Part shown: in pieces, positions 1 through 13,819 of the stretch | How the letters are laid out: every line of letters starts with the position of its first letter | How positions within the stretch are numbered: the first letter of the stretch is position 1 | From: Thermomonas haemolytica | GTDB lineage: Bacteria > Pseudomonadota > Gammaproteobacteria > Xanthomonadales > Xanthomonadaceae | NCBI RefSeq assembly: GCF_004346265.1 | Contig: NZ_SMAP01000001.1 | Span: 596,110 to 660,109 of the forward strand | DNA length: 64,000 nt | Direction: 5' to 3' | Made by a program: the position numbers and the translations under genes | Notes under the pieces: generated by a model | Told to the model about the DNA's origin: nothing | The model's database searches: none | What the model saw: the letters and a program-made list of their open reading frames with translations, nothing else

Positions 1-52
1 CAGTCCGCAGGACTGCACGCCTGCGCGCGCCCGATGCGTATTCGCATCGGGC
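1..52 (-). terminator. Paired hairpins downstream of the nlpD operon
   Basis: Two inverted repeats lie just past the stop of the minus-strand nlpD-like gene. Positions 29-38 and 43-52 form a perfect 10-bp stem with a TATT loop, and positions 1-6 and 10-15 form a 6-bp stem with a 3-nt loop. No clear U tract follows, so this may be a Rho-independent terminator of weak type or an RNA 3'-end stabiliser for the long minus-strand operon. The function is inferred from position and symmetry only. Confidence 0.45.
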
Positions 53-86
53 CGGGGATCCGCCGCCGCAGCAGCGCATGGAGCCC

Positions 87-890
87 TCAGCGCCTGGGTA
101 GGTACTGGAGCGGATCGACCGGCTTGCCGTTATAGCGGATCTCGAAGTGCAGCATGTCGCGGGTAGCGCCGCTGCGGCCCATTTCCGCGATCTGCTGGCC
201 GGCCTTGACCAGCGCGCCCTCGTTGACCAGGCGCGCGCGGTTGTGGCCGTAGGCCGACAGCCACTGGTCGTTGTGCTTGACGATGATCAGCTCGCCGTAG
301 CCCACCAGCCCGGAGCCGGAGTACACCACCACGCCGTCGGCGGCGGCGCGCACCGGCTGGCCGGCATTGCCGGCGATATCCACGCCCTGGCGGGTGGGAT
401 CGCCCGCGGCATAGGTGCCGACCACGCTGCCCTGCGCCGGCCACTGCCAGGCCAGGCTGCTGGCGACCGGCGCGGGTGCAGGAGAGGGCGCGGGCGCGGG
501 AGCGGGCACGGATGCAGGCGGCGGACGCGTGCCGGTGGATGGCGCGGGCGCCGGGCCGGAGGCCACGCTTCCATCGCGCGGATACAGGCGCAGGCGCTGC
601 CCGGGATAGATCGTGTAGGGCGGCACAATGTCGTTCCACAGCGCCAGGTCCAGCGGGGTGATGCCGTTCTCGGTGGCGATCCGGTACACCGTCTGCCCGC
701 GCTGCACCACCACGGTCGCGCCGTACTTGGGCTGCGAGGCCTGCACCGCCGGCGCGGGCGCGCCGACCGTCCTGCCGGGGGCGGCATCGCGTGGCGGCTT
801 CACCACCCGGGTATGGCTGCAACCGGTGCCGGCGAGCGCGGCCACCAGCAGCAGCGCGGGGATTCGCAGCGGGATCATGCCCGCCATCAT
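87..890 (-). CDS. nlpD: NlpD-like LysM / degenerate M23 (LytM) lipoprotein, amidase activator
   Basis: The 267-aa product has a hydrophobic N-terminal signal ending in a lipobox-like GTGC (Cys24), a LysM domain at about residues 60-110, a Pro/Ala-rich linker, and a C-terminal M23/LytM domain ending in VDPLQYLP. Two of the four usual zinc ligands are missing: the first motif reads RQGVDI (His replaced by Arg) and the last reads MLHFEI (first His replaced by Met). This matches NlpD, which activates periplasmic cell-separation amidases instead of cutting peptidoglycan itself. The start at 890 forms an ATGA overlap with the stop of the upstream yqaA gene; ATGs at 887 and 878 are alternatives. Linkage to pcm and surE is the classical surE-pcm-nlpD order. 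Confidence 0.9.
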   Translation of the reverse strand: MMAGMIPLRIPALLLVAALAGTGCSHTRVVKPPRDAAPGRTVGAPAPAVQASQPKYGATVVVQRGQTVYRIATENGITPLDLALWNDIVPPYTIYPGQRLRLYPRDGSVASGPAPAPSTGTRPPPASVPAPAPAPSPAPAPVASSLAWQWPAQGSVVGTYAAGDPTRQGVDIAGNAGQPVRAAADGVVVYSGSGLVGYGELIIVKHNDQWLSAYGHNRARLVNEGALVKAGQQIAEMGRSGATRDMLHFEIRYNGKPVDPLQYLPRR

Positions 891-1501
891 GCCGCATGCC
901 CGCGCAGGAGCAACCACCCGGCCAGCGCCGCCAGCAGCATCAGCGCCGCCCAGCCGATGTGTTCGATCCAACGGTGCAGCGCGCGCTCGGCGCGCTCGCC
1001 GCCGAGCCGGATCACCAGCGCCAGCAGGTACACGCGCTTGCCGCGCCCGACCAGCATCGCGGCCAGGAACGGCAGCAGCGGCACGCCGACCACGCCGCTG
1101 GCCCAAGTGAAGATCTTCAGCGGGATCGGGGTGAACCCGGCCAGCACCAGCAGCCAGAACGCCTGCCACGGCGAATGCGCGACGATCGCGCGCAGGTCCT
1201 CGACCTGGGCATCGATCCGCTCCAGCCAGCCCAGGGCAGCCAGCGCCGGCTTCACCAGTTCGTAGGCGTAATGGCCCAGCAGGTAGCCGACCACCGCGCC
1301 CAGCAGCGAGCCCAGCAGGCTGATCCCGGCGAAGCGGAACGCACGCCGCGGCTGCGCCAGGCACATCGGCGCCAGCATCACTTCGGGCATCACCGGGAAC
1401 ACGATGGCTTCGACGAAGCTGAGCCCGCCCAGCAGCGCGGGCGCCTTCGGATGCCGGGACCAGGCCAGCGCGCGCTGGTACAACGGACCGAACAGGCGCA
1501 T
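887..1501 (-). CDS. YqaA/DedA-family inner membrane protein
   Basis: A 204-aa polytopic membrane protein of the SNARE-associated (DedA/YqaA) family. The N-terminal half has FVEAIVFPVMPEV, typical of YqaA. Hydrophobic segments follow around residues 55-75, 110-130 and 140-160, with a final one near residues 180-198, and the central GFTPIPLKIFTWASG is the conserved DedA-like proline motif. DedA proteins are linked to lipid-carrier flipping and membrane potential homeostasis; the role of YqaA is less clear. Its ATG overlaps the pcm stop (ATGA) and its stop overlaps the nlpD start, so it is translationally coupled inside the surE-pcm-yqaA-nlpD unit. Confidence 0.85.
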   Translation of the reverse strand: MRLFGPLYQRALAWSRHPKAPALLGGLSFVEAIVFPVMPEVMLAPMCLAQPRRAFRFAGISLLGSLLGAVVGYLLGHYAYELVKPALAALGWLERIDAQVEDLRAIVAHSPWQAFWLLVLAGFTPIPLKIFTWASGVVGVPLLPFLAAMLVGRGKRVYLLALVIRLGGERAERALHRWIEHIGWAALMLLAALAGWLLLRGHAA

Positions 1502-2181
1502 CAGTCGATCATCCCCGACAGCAGCGGAACGAATACCACCGCGCCCAGTTCCTCGCGCGTGATGCCACCATCGGCCTCCTTGCGCAGGCGCAGCAGGGTC
1601 TGCGCGCCGGTCGCGCCGACCGGGGCCACCAGCACGCCGCCGGGGGCGAGCTGCTCCAGCAGCGCGTCCACCAGCGCGGGGGCGGCGGCGGTGACGATGA
1701 TGGCATCGAACGGGGCCTGCTCCGGCCAGCCGATGCGACCGTCGTCGTGCTTGCTGCGCACGTGCAGGCCAAGCGCGCGGAACCGCTTGCGCGCGGTGCG
1801 CAGCAGGTCGCCGATGCGCTCCACCGTGAACACGTCCAGCCCCAGCGCGGCCAGCACCGCGGCCTGGTAACCGGAGCCGGTGCCGACTTCCAGCACCCGC
1901 TGCGGGCTGCCATCGCGCAGCAGGGCCTCGGTCATCTTCGCCACCACGTACGGCTGCGAGATGGTCTGCCCATGCCCGATCGGCAGCGCGTTGTTCTCGT
2001 AGGCACGGCTGGCCAGCGCCTCGTCCACGAACTGGTGGCGCGGCACGGTGCGGATGGCGTTCAGCACGCGCTCGTCGGCGATCCCGCCGGCGCGCAGGTC
2101 CTCGATCAGGCGGTCGCGCACGCGCTGCCCGGTCAGGCCCATGCCGACGTCGGCCGGCTGCAGGCGCAGGCGCGCGATCAC
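1501..2181 (-). CDS. pcm: Protein-L-isoaspartate O-methyltransferase
   Basis: A 226-aa cytosolic repair enzyme that methylates isoaspartyl residues in aged proteins using S-adenosylmethionine. The SAM-binding motif I reads [16 protein letters not shown], preceded by the [15 protein letters not shown] segment characteristic of PCMT. The start is taken as a GTG at 2181 that forms a GTGA overlap with the surE stop. The resulting N-terminus ([14 protein letters not shown]...) fits the family, whereas the longer open frame upstream is only a shadow of surE. The surE-pcm pairing is the standard stationary-phase repair operon. Confidence 0.95.
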   Translation of the reverse strand: MIARLRLQPADVGMGLTGQRVRDRLIEDLRAGGIADERVLNAIRTVPRHQFVDEALASRAYENNALPIGHGQTISQPYVVAKMTEALLRDGSPQRVLEVGTGSGYQAAVLAALGLDVFTVERIGDLLRTARKRFRALGLHVRSKHDDGRIGWPEQAPFDAIIVTAAAPALVDALLEQLAPGGVLVAPVGATGAQTLLRLRKEADGGITREELGAVVFVPLLSGMID

Positions 2182-2966
2182 GGGCGCGCCTCCAGCGCCG
2201 CAGCCAATCCGCCCACCCAGCCGGCCACCTGCTCCAGCGCCTGGTAGCGGGTGAGGTCCACGTGGATCGGGGTGATCGCGATATGGCCGCTGCGCACCGC
2301 GTGGAAGTCGGTGCCCGGGCCGGCGTCCTGCTCGTCGCCGGCGGCGCCGATCCACCACCACTGGCGGCCGCGCGGGTCCTGCTGCGGCGTGCACGGCTCG
2401 GCGCGGTGGCGATGGCCCAGGCGGCTGGTCTCGAAGCCGCGGATCTCGTTCCAGGGCAGATCCGGCACGTTGACGTTGAGGATGGTGCTGGCCGGCAGCG
2501 GATCGCGGCGCAGGCGCTCGACGATCTCCACCGCGGCGCGCGCGGCGCTGGCGTAATGGCGGCCGCGATGGTCCTCGGTCACTAGCGACACCGCCACCGA
2601 CGGCAGGCCGAGGAAGCGCCCTTCCATCGCCGCTGCCACCGTGCCCGAGTAGATCACGTCGTCGCCCAGGTTGGCGGTGTTGTTGATGCCGGACACCACG
2701 ATGTCAGGCTCCAGCCCGAGCGCCTCCAGCATCCCGGTGACCGCCACGTGCACGCAGTCGGTGGGCGTGCCGTACACCTTCCAGGTGCGGTCGTCCATGC
2801 GCAGCACCCGGATCGGCGCGTCCAGCGTCAGCGAATTGCTGGCGCCGCTGCGGTCGCGGTCGGGCGCCACCACCACCACGTCGTGGCCGGCATCGCGCAG
2901 GCCCTGGGCCAGGGCGTGGATGCCGGGGGCATCGACGCCATCGTCGTTGCTGACCAGGACCCGCAT
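2178..2966 (-). CDS. surE: 5'/3'-nucleotidase SurE
   Basis: A 262-aa stationary-phase survival nucleotidase. It starts with [15 protein letters not shown], which contains the metal-binding Asp pair of SurE, followed by [13 protein letters not shown] and [19 protein letters not shown], the other active-site loops. It dephosphorylates nucleoside monophosphates in a divalent-metal-dependent manner. It is the first gene of the surE-pcm-yqaA-nlpD unit on the minus strand and is divergent from the Smr gene, with only about 70 bp between them. The C-terminus, a Trp-rich stretch near residue 200 followed by [12 protein letters not shown], is normal for the family. Confidence 0.97.
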   Translation of the reverse strand: MRVLVSNDDGVDAPGIHALAQGLRDAGHDVVVVAPDRDRSGASNSLTLDAPIRVLRMDDRTWKVYGTPTDCVHVAVTGMLEALGLEPDIVVSGINNTANLGDDVIYSGTVAAAMEGRFLGLPSVAVSLVTEDHRGRHYASAARAAVEIVERLRRDPLPASTILNVNVPDLPWNEIRGFETSRLGHRHRAEPCTPQQDPRGRQWWWIGAAGDEQDAGPGTDFHAVRSGHIAITPIHVDLTRYQALEQVAGWVGGLAAALEARP

Positions 2967-3038
2967 CACGGCATTGGAACGATGTGCATGCGGGCATGAT
3001 ACCGGATGCCCGGCGCGCTTCGCGGTACCCTGTGGCGC

Positions 3039-3602
3039 ATGCGCAAGGCCCCGCCCGCCGACGATCCGGCTGCCGCCGAGGACGACGCCAGCCTGTTCCG
3101 CGCCGCGATCGGCGCCGATGCCGGCCGGGTGCGTCCGCTGCCGCCCGCACCGCCGCCACCCGCGCCGCCGAGGCCGAAGCCCGCGGCCCGGATGGCCCGC
3201 CGCGACGAGGATGCCGCGCGGCAGGAGTTCCGCCAGCTGCTGGTGTCGGCGCTGGAAGCCGGCGACGTGCTGGCCTACCGGCGCGAGGACGTGCCGCCGC
3301 GGGTGCTGAAGACGCTGGCGCGCGGCGGCTATGCGGCGCAGGAGGAACTGGACCTGCACGGCCTGCCCGCGCGCACTGCGGAGGCCCTGCTGCGCGCCTT
3401 CCTGCGCGACTGCCGCATGCACGGCGTGGCCTGCGTGCGGATCGTGCACGGCAAGGGCCGTAATTCGGAGGAACGCCTGCCGGTGCTGAAGAACCTGGTG
3501 GACCGCCTGTTGCGCCAGCGCGGCGACGTGCTCGCCTTCCATTCCCCGCCGGCCGCACAGGGCGGCACCGGCGCGGTGCTGGTGCTGCTGGAGAAGCGCT
3601 GA
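3039..3602 (+). CDS. Smr-domain protein (putative DNA/RNA nuclease)
   Basis: A 187-aa protein with a Pro/Ala-rich disordered N-terminal third and a C-terminal Smr domain: LDLHG near residue 105, then VRIVHGKG and a [11 protein letters not shown] tail. The LDLHG and HGKG motifs mark the Smr fold found in MutS2 and in stand-alone YdaL/SmrA proteins, where it acts as a nicking endonuclease or RNA-cleaving domain. The start at 3039 (MRKAPP) is preferred over an in-frame ATG at 3006 because homologues start with a short basic segment. It is divergent from surE and convergent with truD. Confidence 0.85.
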   Translation: MRKAPPADDPAAAEDDASLFRAAIGADAGRVRPLPPAPPPPAPPRPKPAARMARRDEDAARQEFRQLLVSALEAGDVLAYRREDVPPRVLKTLARGGYAAQEELDLHGLPARTAEALLRAFLRDCRMHGVACVRIVHGKGRNSEERLPVLKNLVDRLLRQRGDVLAFHSPPAAQGGTGAVLVLLEKR

Positions 3603-3666
3603 AGGCCCACGGTCTGCTCGATGCGCGGCGCCCCGCTTCGGCGCAATGAGGATGACGACGCGCCCG

Positions 3667-4755
3667 CTAGACCGATGCCTCGGTCGATGCCGATGGCGCG
3701 GCCGCGTCCACGACTTCGCCCAGCTCGCGCAGCACGGTCGTCGCATAGCCGCCGGGCGGCAGCGCGAAGCGCAATTCCAGGACATCCTCCGCCGGCCAGT
3801 CCCAGGCCAGGTCTTGCGGGCGCAGGCGCAGAGCGCGGCGTTCCTGGGTGAGGCCCGCCTGTTCCAACCCGCGCCGCAGGCGGGCGGCGGTCTCGCCCTC
3901 CAGCGCGGCCAGCTCCAGGGTGCGCGCCGCATCGGTGCTGCGCAGTTCGCCCGCGCCCCACAGCGGGCCGCTGGGATGGATGTCGAACGCCTCCAGCCGC
4001 GCCTGCAACTCCGGCGTGAACGGTTCCGGCCCGAACACGCTGCGGCGGCCATCCAGCAGCCACACCTCGCCTTCCAGCGGGCGGTCCCAGCAGTCCTGCG
4101 CGACCCGCGCCGCCAGCACCCGGTTGAACAGTTCCGAGCGCGCCGCCGACAGCAGCAGCGCGCGCTCCTCGCGCTTGACCCGGCGCCCGGCGAACATCGC
4201 CACCGCCTGCTGCACGTTGCCGCCGCCGCGCCCGAAGCGCTGCTCTCCGACGTAGTTGGGCAACCCACGCGCGGCCAGCGCCTGCAGCCGCGCCTCGATC
4301 GCCGCGCGCGCGCCCGCGACCTGCCGCAGCACCAGCACGAAGCGGTTGCCGGCCAGCGCGCCGCGCGGCAGCTTGCGCGCATGCCAGACATGCGCCAGCA
4401 CGCGCAGATCATCGCTCTCGAGCGCGGCCAGGTCGGGCGCCTGCTTCTTCGGCAGCCACACGCTGAAGCGCTGGCGGGTGACGGCGTGGCGGTCCTTCAT
4501 CCCGGCATAGCCCACCGCAGACTCCGCCACACCCGCCCACTGCGCGATCCGGCGCGCGGCGAACGCGGTGTTCATGCCGCGTTTCTCGACCGTCAGCAGC
4601 AGGTGCTCGCCGGCCCCGCTGGGCGCGAACCCGGGCAGCTCCTCCACGAAGAAGTCCGCGGGCGTGCTGCGCATGCGCGCAGCGAGCACCGGCGCGCCGT
4701 GCGCGCGCGGCAACGGGTCGCGCGCGGCCTCCGCCGGCTGTCCGGCACCGCTCAC
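3667..4755 (-). CDS. truD: tRNA pseudouridine(13) synthase TruD
   Basis: A 362-aa enzyme that isomerises U13 of tRNA-Glu to pseudouridine. The catalytic Asp lies in [14 protein letters not shown] (Asp88), and the family motif [13 protein letters not shown] lies further on. The start is a GTG at 4755 in a GTGA overlap with the ispF stop, giving a short N-terminal tail before [22 protein letters not shown]. An internal ATG (Met28) is a less likely start because the conserved HGAP region would be lost. It sits in the ispD-ispF-truD order usual in gammaproteobacteria. Confidence 0.93.
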   Translation of the reverse strand: MSGAGQPAEAARDPLPRAHGAPVLAARMRSTPADFFVEELPGFAPSGAGEHLLLTVEKRGMNTAFAARRIAQWAGVAESAVGYAGMKDRHAVTRQRFSVWLPKKQAPDLAALESDDLRVLAHVWHARKLPRGALAGNRFVLVLRQVAGARAAIEARLQALAARGLPNYVGEQRFGRGGGNVQQAVAMFAGRRVKREERALLLSAARSELFNRVLAARVAQDCWDRPLEGEVWLLDGRRSVFGPEPFTPELQARLEAFDIHPSGPLWGAGELRSTDAARTLELAALEGETAARLRRGLEQAGLTQERRALRLRPQDLAWDWPAEDVLELRFALPPGGYATTVLRELGEVVDAAAPSASTEASV

Positions 4756-5234
4756 GCGCGCACCAGCAGGCACACCGCCTGCGCGGCGATGCCCTCGCCG
4801 CGGCCGGTGAAGCCAAGCCGCTCGCTGGTCGTGGCCTTGACGCTGACCGCATCGGTATCGATGCCGAGGTCGGCGGCGATCGCCTCGCGCATCGCCTGCG
4901 CATGCGGGCCGACCTTGGGCGCCTCGCAGACCACGGTGATGTCGCAATTGCCCACCCGCCAGCCGCGCGCGCGCAGCAGCGCATCGCAGTGGCGGACGAA
5001 GGCGCGGCTGTCGGCGTCCTTCCAGCGCGCGTCCGACGGCGGGAAATGGCGGCCGATGTCGCCCAACGCCAGCGCGCCGAGCATGGCATCGCACAGCGCA
5101 TGCAGCGCGACATCGCCATCGGAATGCGCCAGCACGCCGCGATCGTGCGGGATGCGCACGCCGCCCAGCATCACGTGGTCGCCCGCGCCGAAGGCATGCA
5201 CGTCGAAGCCCTGGCCGATGCGGATGTCGGTCAT
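4752..5234 (-). CDS. ispF: 2-C-methyl-D-erythritol 2,4-cyclodiphosphate synthase
   Basis: A 160-aa enzyme of the MEP isoprenoid pathway that makes the cyclic diphosphate from CDP-ME phosphate with release of CMP. The N-terminus [11 protein letters not shown] carries the zinc ligands Asp and His. [25 protein letters not shown] and the C-terminal [19 protein letters not shown] are standard IspF motifs. It overlaps ispD upstream (ATGA) and truD downstream (GTGA), so the three are translated as a coupled set. Confidence 0.97.
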   Translation of the reverse strand: MTDIRIGQGFDVHAFGAGDHVMLGGVRIPHDRGVLAHSDGDVALHALCDAMLGALALGDIGRHFPPSDARWKDADSRAFVRHCDALLRARGWRVGNCDITVVCEAPKVGPHAQAMREAIAADLGIDTDAVSVKATTSERLGFTGRGEGIAAQAVCLLVRA

Positions 5235-5917
5235 TCGCGGTTCTCCAGCAGGAAGGCCGCCAGCGCGAGATCCGCCGGAGTGGTCACTTTCAGGTTGTCC
5301 TCGCGACCTTCCACCAGCCGCGGGCGCAGGCCCAGGCGTTCGACCGCCATCGCCTCGTCGGTGGCCACCACGCCGTCCGCGCGCGCCGCCAGCAGCGCAC
5401 GCCGGAGCAGGTCGCGGCGGAACGCCTGCGGGGTCAGCGCGCGCCACAAGCGCTCGCGCGGCTCGGTGGCCGCGATCCGGCCATCGCCGTCCGCGCGCTT
5501 GAGGGTGTCGCGCACCGGCGCGGCGAGGATGGCACCCTCCGCGCAGGCCTCGGCGGCCGCGATCAGCCTGCCGATGTCATCCGCGTGCAGGTTGGGACGC
5601 GCGGCATCGTGCACCAGCAGCAGCGCATCGTCGGCGACGCTCGCAGGCAGTGCCTCAAGCGCGGCCAGCACCGAATCGGCGCGCTCGCCGCCGCCGGTGC
5701 AGGTGATCACCGGCTTGCCCTGGCGCGTGGTCCAGCCAGGCCAGTAGGGATCATCCGCCGCCAGCGCGATCACCGCACCCTCCACCTGCGGATGCGCCAG
5801 TAGCGCATCCATTGCGTGCGCGAGCAGCGGCTTGCCGGCGACCTCGAGGTACTGCTTGGGACGCGCACCACCGAAGCGCAGGCCGCGTCCGGCGGCCGGG
5901 ATCAGCGCCCAGCTCAT
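5231..5917 (-). CDS. ispD: 2-C-methyl-D-erythritol 4-phosphate cytidylyltransferase
   Basis: A 228-aa MEP-pathway enzyme that transfers CMP to MEP. The N-terminal nucleotide-binding loop is [19 protein letters not shown], with the catalytic Arg and Lys. VHDAARPNL and PQAFRRDLL follow in the expected order, and [12 protein letters not shown] is close to the C-terminus. The upstream gene ftsB overlaps it by ATGA, and its own stop overlaps ispF. Confidence 0.97.
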   Translation of the reverse strand: MSWALIPAAGRGLRFGGARPKQYLEVAGKPLLAHAMDALLAHPQVEGAVIALAADDPYWPGWTTRQGKPVITCTGGGERADSVLAALEALPASVADDALLLVHDAARPNLHADDIGRLIAAAEACAEGAILAAPVRDTLKRADGDGRIAATEPRERLWRALTPQAFRRDLLRRALLAARADGVVATDEAMAVERLGLRPRLVEGREDNLKVTTPADLALAAFLLENRE

Positions 5918-6240
5918 TGCGAAGGCTCCTCTTCATGCGCAGGCGGCTGCGCCGGCGCGGCCGACGCCGGGCGGTCGATCACCCGGTAGAACGTCTCGCC
6001 GGGCTTGACCATGCCCAGCTCGACGCGCGCGCGCTCCTCCACCGCCTCGCCGCCGCCCTTGAGGTCGGCCACCTCCGCCGCCAGCGCATCGTTGCGCGCC
6101 TGCAGGCGCGCATTCTCGGCCGCCTGCGCGGCGACCTGCGCCTTGAGCGCGGCTACGTCGCGCTGGCCACCACTGCCATACCACAGCTTGTACTGCAGCG
6201 CCGCCAGCAACAGCAGCAGACCCAACAGCAGCCAGCGCAT
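5914..6240 (-). CDS. ftsB: Cell division protein FtsB (DivIC family)
   Basis: A 108-aa bitopic protein: a short cytoplasmic N-terminus, one transmembrane helix (residues 3-16, [13 protein letters not shown]), then a periplasmic coiled coil rich in Ala, Glu and Leu (about residues 28-65), and the conserved [19 protein letters not shown] segment. FtsB joins FtsQ and FtsL in the divisome. The Pro/Ala-rich acidic tail is poorly conserved. The ATG at 6240 is chosen; a GTG at 6249 would add three residues. It lies between eno and ispD, as in other gammaproteobacteria. Confidence 0.93.
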   Translation of the reverse strand: MRWLLLGLLLLLAALQYKLWYGSGGQRDVAALKAQVAAQAAENARLQARNDALAAEVADLKGGGEAVEERARVELGMVKPGETFYRVIDRPASAAPAQPPAHEEEPSQ

Positions 6241-6266
6241 GGGTTTCACCGCCGCCCCGGCCGCCT

Positions 6267-10122
<3,856 letters not shown>

Positions 10123-10242
10123 CTAGCGGCAAGCCCCGGGCGCGTGCACGGCGCCCGCCACGCTGCGCAGGCTTAAGCCATTGATCCGGATACACAAAGC
10201 GGGCTGCCAGCGGCTCCGCCGACGGGGCAGACGCCGCCCGCC

Positions 10243-11274
10243 TCAGGCGCGCGGCTGCGCCGCGAGCCAGGCTGCGGCCCCGACCAGGCCGAGGTCGCCG
10301 TGCTCCAACGCGTGCACCGGGACCTGGCGCAGGGTGTCGGACAGCACGCCCTTGTCGAGGAAACGCCGCATGAACGCGCCATCGCGCAGGTGTTGCAGCA
10401 AATGCCCGGTGAGGCCGCCCGCCAAGCACACCGAGCGCGCGCGGAAGACCAGCGCCAGGTCGCCGGCGAAGCTGCCCAGCCAGCCGCACAGCAGGCTCAA
10501 TGCCTCGGCGGCGAGCGGGTCCTGTCCGCCGTCCGCTGCCGCCACCACCTCGGCCGGCGCCTGCCAGCGCGTCGGCACACCGCGCAGCGTGCCCAGCGCC
10601 TGGTATAGCGTCACCAGCCCGGGCCCGGAGAACACCCGCTCGCTGGCCACATGGCCCAAACGCGCCTGCAACAAGCCTACGACCTCCAGCTCGAGCGGCG
10701 TGCCCGCCGCCAGCGCGGCCTGCCCCGCCTCGCTGGGCTGCACGATCAGCCGCCCCGCGTGCTCCACCAGCAGCGCGGCGCCCAGCCCGGTGCCCGGACC
10801 CAGCAGCAGGACCGGCAGCGGCAGGCCGCGCGCATCTCCCAGCGGCTGGAACTGCGCCCGCGGAATGCGCGGCAGCGCCCACGCCAGCGCCTCGAAATCG
10901 TTGACCAGATGCAGTTGCGCGATGCCGGCATCGCGCCGGGTCGCCGCCAGCGATACCGGCCAGGCCAGATTGCCGTTGAGCAGGGCATCGCCCTGCAATA
11001 CGCCGGCAATGGCCACCACGCAGACCTTCGGGATGTCACGCTCGCCCGCCGCCTCGGCCTCGTGGCGAAACTGGCGCAGCACCGCCGCCAGGCTGGCGAA
11101 GGCCGCGCATGCGTAGCGGCGGTGGAAGCCGACGCGGAACCCATCGTCCGCAAGATCCACCAGGCCCAGCCGCGCATAGGTGCCGCCGACGTCGGCCGCG
11201 AGCACGCGCAGGGCGTGCGGCGCTGCGGCTCCGCCTGCGCCCCGTGCCAACGTCTCGCCCGTGCCTGCCGCCAT
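10243..11274 (-). CDS. glk: Glucokinase
   Basis: A 343-aa ATP-dependent glucose kinase of the bacterial Glk family (not the ROK family). Motifs are the phosphate-1 loop LAADVGGTYARLGL, the sugar-binding GNLAWPVS and LVNDFEALAWALP, LGPGTGLGAALL, and the C-terminal VCLAGGLTGHLL. The N-terminus carries about 20 extra Gly/Ala-rich residues before the first beta strand, so translation may begin slightly downstream. It stands alone between pyrG and the globin gene; the 150 bp separating it from pyrG hold no gene I can see. Confidence 0.92.
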   Translation of the reverse strand: MAAGTGETLARGAGGAAAPHALRVLAADVGGTYARLGLVDLADDGFRVGFHRRYACAAFASLAAVLRQFRHEAEAAGERDIPKVCVVAIAGVLQGDALLNGNLAWPVSLAATRRDAGIAQLHLVNDFEALAWALPRIPRAQFQPLGDARGLPLPVLLLGPGTGLGAALLVEHAGRLIVQPSEAGQAALAAGTPLELEVVGLLQARLGHVASERVFSGPGLVTLYQALGTLRGVPTRWQAPAEVVAAADGGQDPLAAEALSLLCGWLGSFAGDLALVFRARSVCLAGGLTGHLLQHLRDGAFMRRFLDKGVLSDTLRQVPVHALEHGDLGLVGAAAWLAAQPRA

Positions 11275-11346
11275 CCCTTGCTCCGAAGAACCGCGCCGAA
11301 CGGCGATTCGGCCGGATTGTAGGCGATCGCCCCGGGCGGACCGGCC

Positions 11347-11760
11347 TCAGTGGCCGGGGTAACGTTCGGTGAAGGTGGCGCAGACCACGCCCATCGCCGT
11401 GCGCCAACGCGCCAGCAGGGCCGGCGTGGCCTCCGGGTCGGTCTCCGCGATGACCGCAAGCAGGCTGTCGATCCAGTACGGGTACAGCGCCGGATCAACC
11501 GGCGCGCGGCCGTGGCGGGCGTGCACGTCGGCCATCTGCTCGGTGGTCCGCCGCGACAGCCCGCTGCCGGCCGCGTGCAGGATCGCCACGCTGATACCGC
11601 GCCGCAGCGCCACGCGCTGGGCGCCGAAGTCGGTCCTGGCGAACATCGGCGGGATCGCCGGATGGCTGGCCATGAACACCTCGTAGAAACGTTCGATGAA
11701 GCGCTTGTCGCGCAGGCAGCGGCCGTAGCTCTGCTGCAGGTCTTCGTACTGGTCGGCCAT
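11347..11760 (-). CDS. Single-domain globin
   Basis: A 137-aa globin-like protein. The N-terminus [20 protein letters not shown] leads into [20 protein letters not shown]. The latter resembles the helix B to CD region of single-domain bacterial globins, with Phe and Pro at the expected places. The candidate proximal His is in DVHARHG (about residue 80). Such globins bind oxygen or nitric oxide. The start at 11760 is chosen because the longer upstream frame is Arg-rich and runs into the parE promoter region. It is divergent from parE across about 170 bp. Confidence 0.82.
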   Translation of the reverse strand: MADQYEDLQQSYGRCLRDKRFIERFYEVFMASHPAIPPMFARTDFGAQRVALRRGISVAILHAAGSGLSRRTTEQMADVHARHGRAPVDPALYPYWIDSLLAVIAETDPEATPALLARWRTAMGVVCATFTERYPGH

Positions 11761-11929
11761 CGCCGGCCTCCGTGGTGGGGAACGCGCGGCATGGTCGCGT
11801 CCACCGGCCATGCAGGCGTTGATCTGGCGCAAATCCGGCGCCTTGCGTGCCACGGTTCGCGGCCGCCGTCCACCTTGACCACGCCGGGCGGCCCGCCCAT
11901 CCTGCACCGTCCCCACGCAGTCAGCACGC

Positions 11930-13819
11930 ATGAACACCCGCTACAACGCCGCCGACATCGAAGTCCTCTCCGGCCTGGACCCGGTCAAGCGCCGGCCCGG
12001 CATGTACACCGACACCAGCCGCCCCAACCACCTGGCGCAGGAAGTGATCGACAACGCAGTGGACGAGGCGCTGGCCGGGCACGCGAAGGGCATCGAGGTG
12101 ACCCTGCATGCCGACGGCAGCTGCGAGGTGGCCGACGATGGCCGCGGAATGCCGGTGGACATCCACCCGGAGGAGAAGATCCCCGGGGTCGAGCTGATCC
12201 TCACCCGCCTGCACGCGGGCGGCAAGTTCAGCAACAAGAACTACACCTTCAGCGGCGGCCTGCACGGCGTGGGCGTGAGCGTGGTCAACGCGCTGTCATC
12301 GAGGGTCGATGTCTTCATCAAACGCGACGGCAACGAATACCACATGGCGTTCGCCAACGGCGAGCGCGCATCGGAGCTGGAGATCGTCGGCAGCGTTGGC
12401 AAGAAAAACACCGGCACCCGCCTGCGCTTCTGGCCGGACCCGAAGTACTTCGACACCCCGAAGTTCAACCTGCGCGCGCTCAAGCACCTGCTTCGCGCCA
12501 AGGCCGTGCTGTGCCCGGGGCTGACCGTCTCCCTGTTCGACGAGGCCAGCGGCGAGCGCGTGCAGTGGCATTACGAGGACGGCCTGCGCGACTACCTCAA
12601 AGGCGAGCTCGAAGGCCGCGAGCTGCTGCCGCCGGAGCTGTTCGTCGGCTCGCTGAAGAAGGACACCGAAATCGTGGACTGGGCGGTGGCCTGGGTGCCA
12701 GAGGGCGAGCTGGTGCAAGAGAGCTACGTCAACCTGATCCCCACCGCCCAGCACGGCACCCACGTCAACGGGCTGCGCACCGGCTTCACCGAGGCGCTGC
12801 GCGAGTTCTGCGACTTCCGCAACCTGCTGCCGCGCGGCGTCAAGCTGGCGCCCGAGGACGTGTGGGATCGCGTCAGCTTCGTGCTGTCGCTGAAGATGAC
12901 CGACCCGCAGTTCTCCGGCCAGACCAAGGAGCGCCTGTCCTCGCGCCAGGCCGCTGGGTTCGTGGAAGGCGCCGCACACGACGCGTTCTCGCTGTGGCTG
13001 AACCAGCATGTCGAGCTCGGCGAGAAGATCGCGCAGCTGGCCATCGAGCGCGCCGCGGCACGCCTGAAAACGGAAAAGCAGATCGTCCGCAAGAAGGTGA
13101 CCCAGGGCCCGGCCCTGCCCGGCAAGCTGGCCGACTGCATCAGCCAGGATCTCTCACGCACCGAGCTGTTCCTGGTCGAGGGCGATTCCGCCGGCGGCAG
13201 CGCCAAGCAGGCGCGCGACAAGGAGTTCCAGGCCATCCTGCCGCTGCGCGGCAAGATCCTCAATACCTGGGAAGTCGCCTCCGGCCAGGTGCTGGCCTCG
13301 CAGGAAGTGCATGACCTGGCAGTGGCGATCGGCTGCGACCCCGGCAAGGACGATATCTCCGGCCTGCGCTACGGCAAGATCATCATCCTGGCCGACGCCG
13401 ATTCCGACGGGTTGCACATCGCCACCCTGCTCAGCGCGCTGTTCCTCAAACACTTCCCCGCGCTGGTGCGCGCCGGCCACGTGTTCGTGGCGATGCCGCC
13501 GCTGTTCCGGGTGGACGTGGGCAAGCAGGTGTTCTACGCGCTGGACGAGGAGGAAAAGCGTCTGCTGCTGGAGAAGATCCAGCGCGAGAAGCTCAAGGGC
13601 CCGGTCAACGTCACCCGCTTCAAGGGCCTGGGCGAGATGAACCCGCAGCAGCTGCGCGAATCCACCATGCACGTGGACACCCGCCGCCTGGTGCAGCTGA
13701 CCGTGGACGACGATGCCGCCACGCACGGGCTGATGGACATGCTGCTGGCCAAGAAACGCGCTGCCGATCGCAAAGCCTGGCTGGAGCAGAAGGGCGATCT
13801 GGCGACCCTCGAAGTCTGA
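11930..13819 (+). CDS. parE: DNA topoisomerase IV subunit B
   Basis: A 629-aa GHKL ATPase subunit of topoisomerase IV, which decatenates sister chromosomes together with ParC. Motifs are [33 protein letters not shown] (catalytic Glu), [31 protein letters not shown], the TOPRIM residues [13 protein letters not shown] and [11 protein letters not shown], and the C-terminal [15 protein letters not shown]. The length matches ParE rather than the longer GyrB. The last 12 codons ([12 protein letters not shown]) are duplicated several times downstream in the tandem array starting at 13781. Confidence 0.97.
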   Translation: MNTRYNAADIEVLSGLDPVKRRPGMYTDTSRPNHLAQEVIDNAVDEALAGHAKGIEVTLHADGSCEVADDGRGMPVDIHPEEKIPGVELILTRLHAGGKFSNKNYTFSGGLHGVGVSVVNALSSRVDVFIKRDGNEYHMAFANGERASELEIVGSVGKKNTGTRLRFWPDPKYFDTPKFNLRALKHLLRAKAVLCPGLTVSLFDEASGERVQWHYEDGLRDYLKGELEGRELLPPELFVGSLKKDTEIVDWAVAWVPEGELVQESYVNLIPTAQHGTHVNGLRTGFTEALREFCDFRNLLPRGVKLAPEDVWDRVSFVLSLKMTDPQFSGQTKERLSSRQAAGFVEGAAHDAFSLWLNQHVELGEKIAQLAIERAAARLKTEKQIVRKKVTQGPALPGKLADCISQDLSRTELFLVEGDSAGGSAKQARDKEFQAILPLRGKILNTWEVASGQVLASQEVHDLAVAIGCDPGKDDISGLRYGKIIILADADSDGLHIATLLSALFLKHFPALVRAGHVFVAMPPLFRVDVGKQVFYALDEEEKRLLLEKIQREKLKGPVNVTRFKGLGEMNPQQLRESTMHVDTRRLVQLTVDDDAATHGLMDMLLAKKRAADRKAWLEQKGDLATLEV

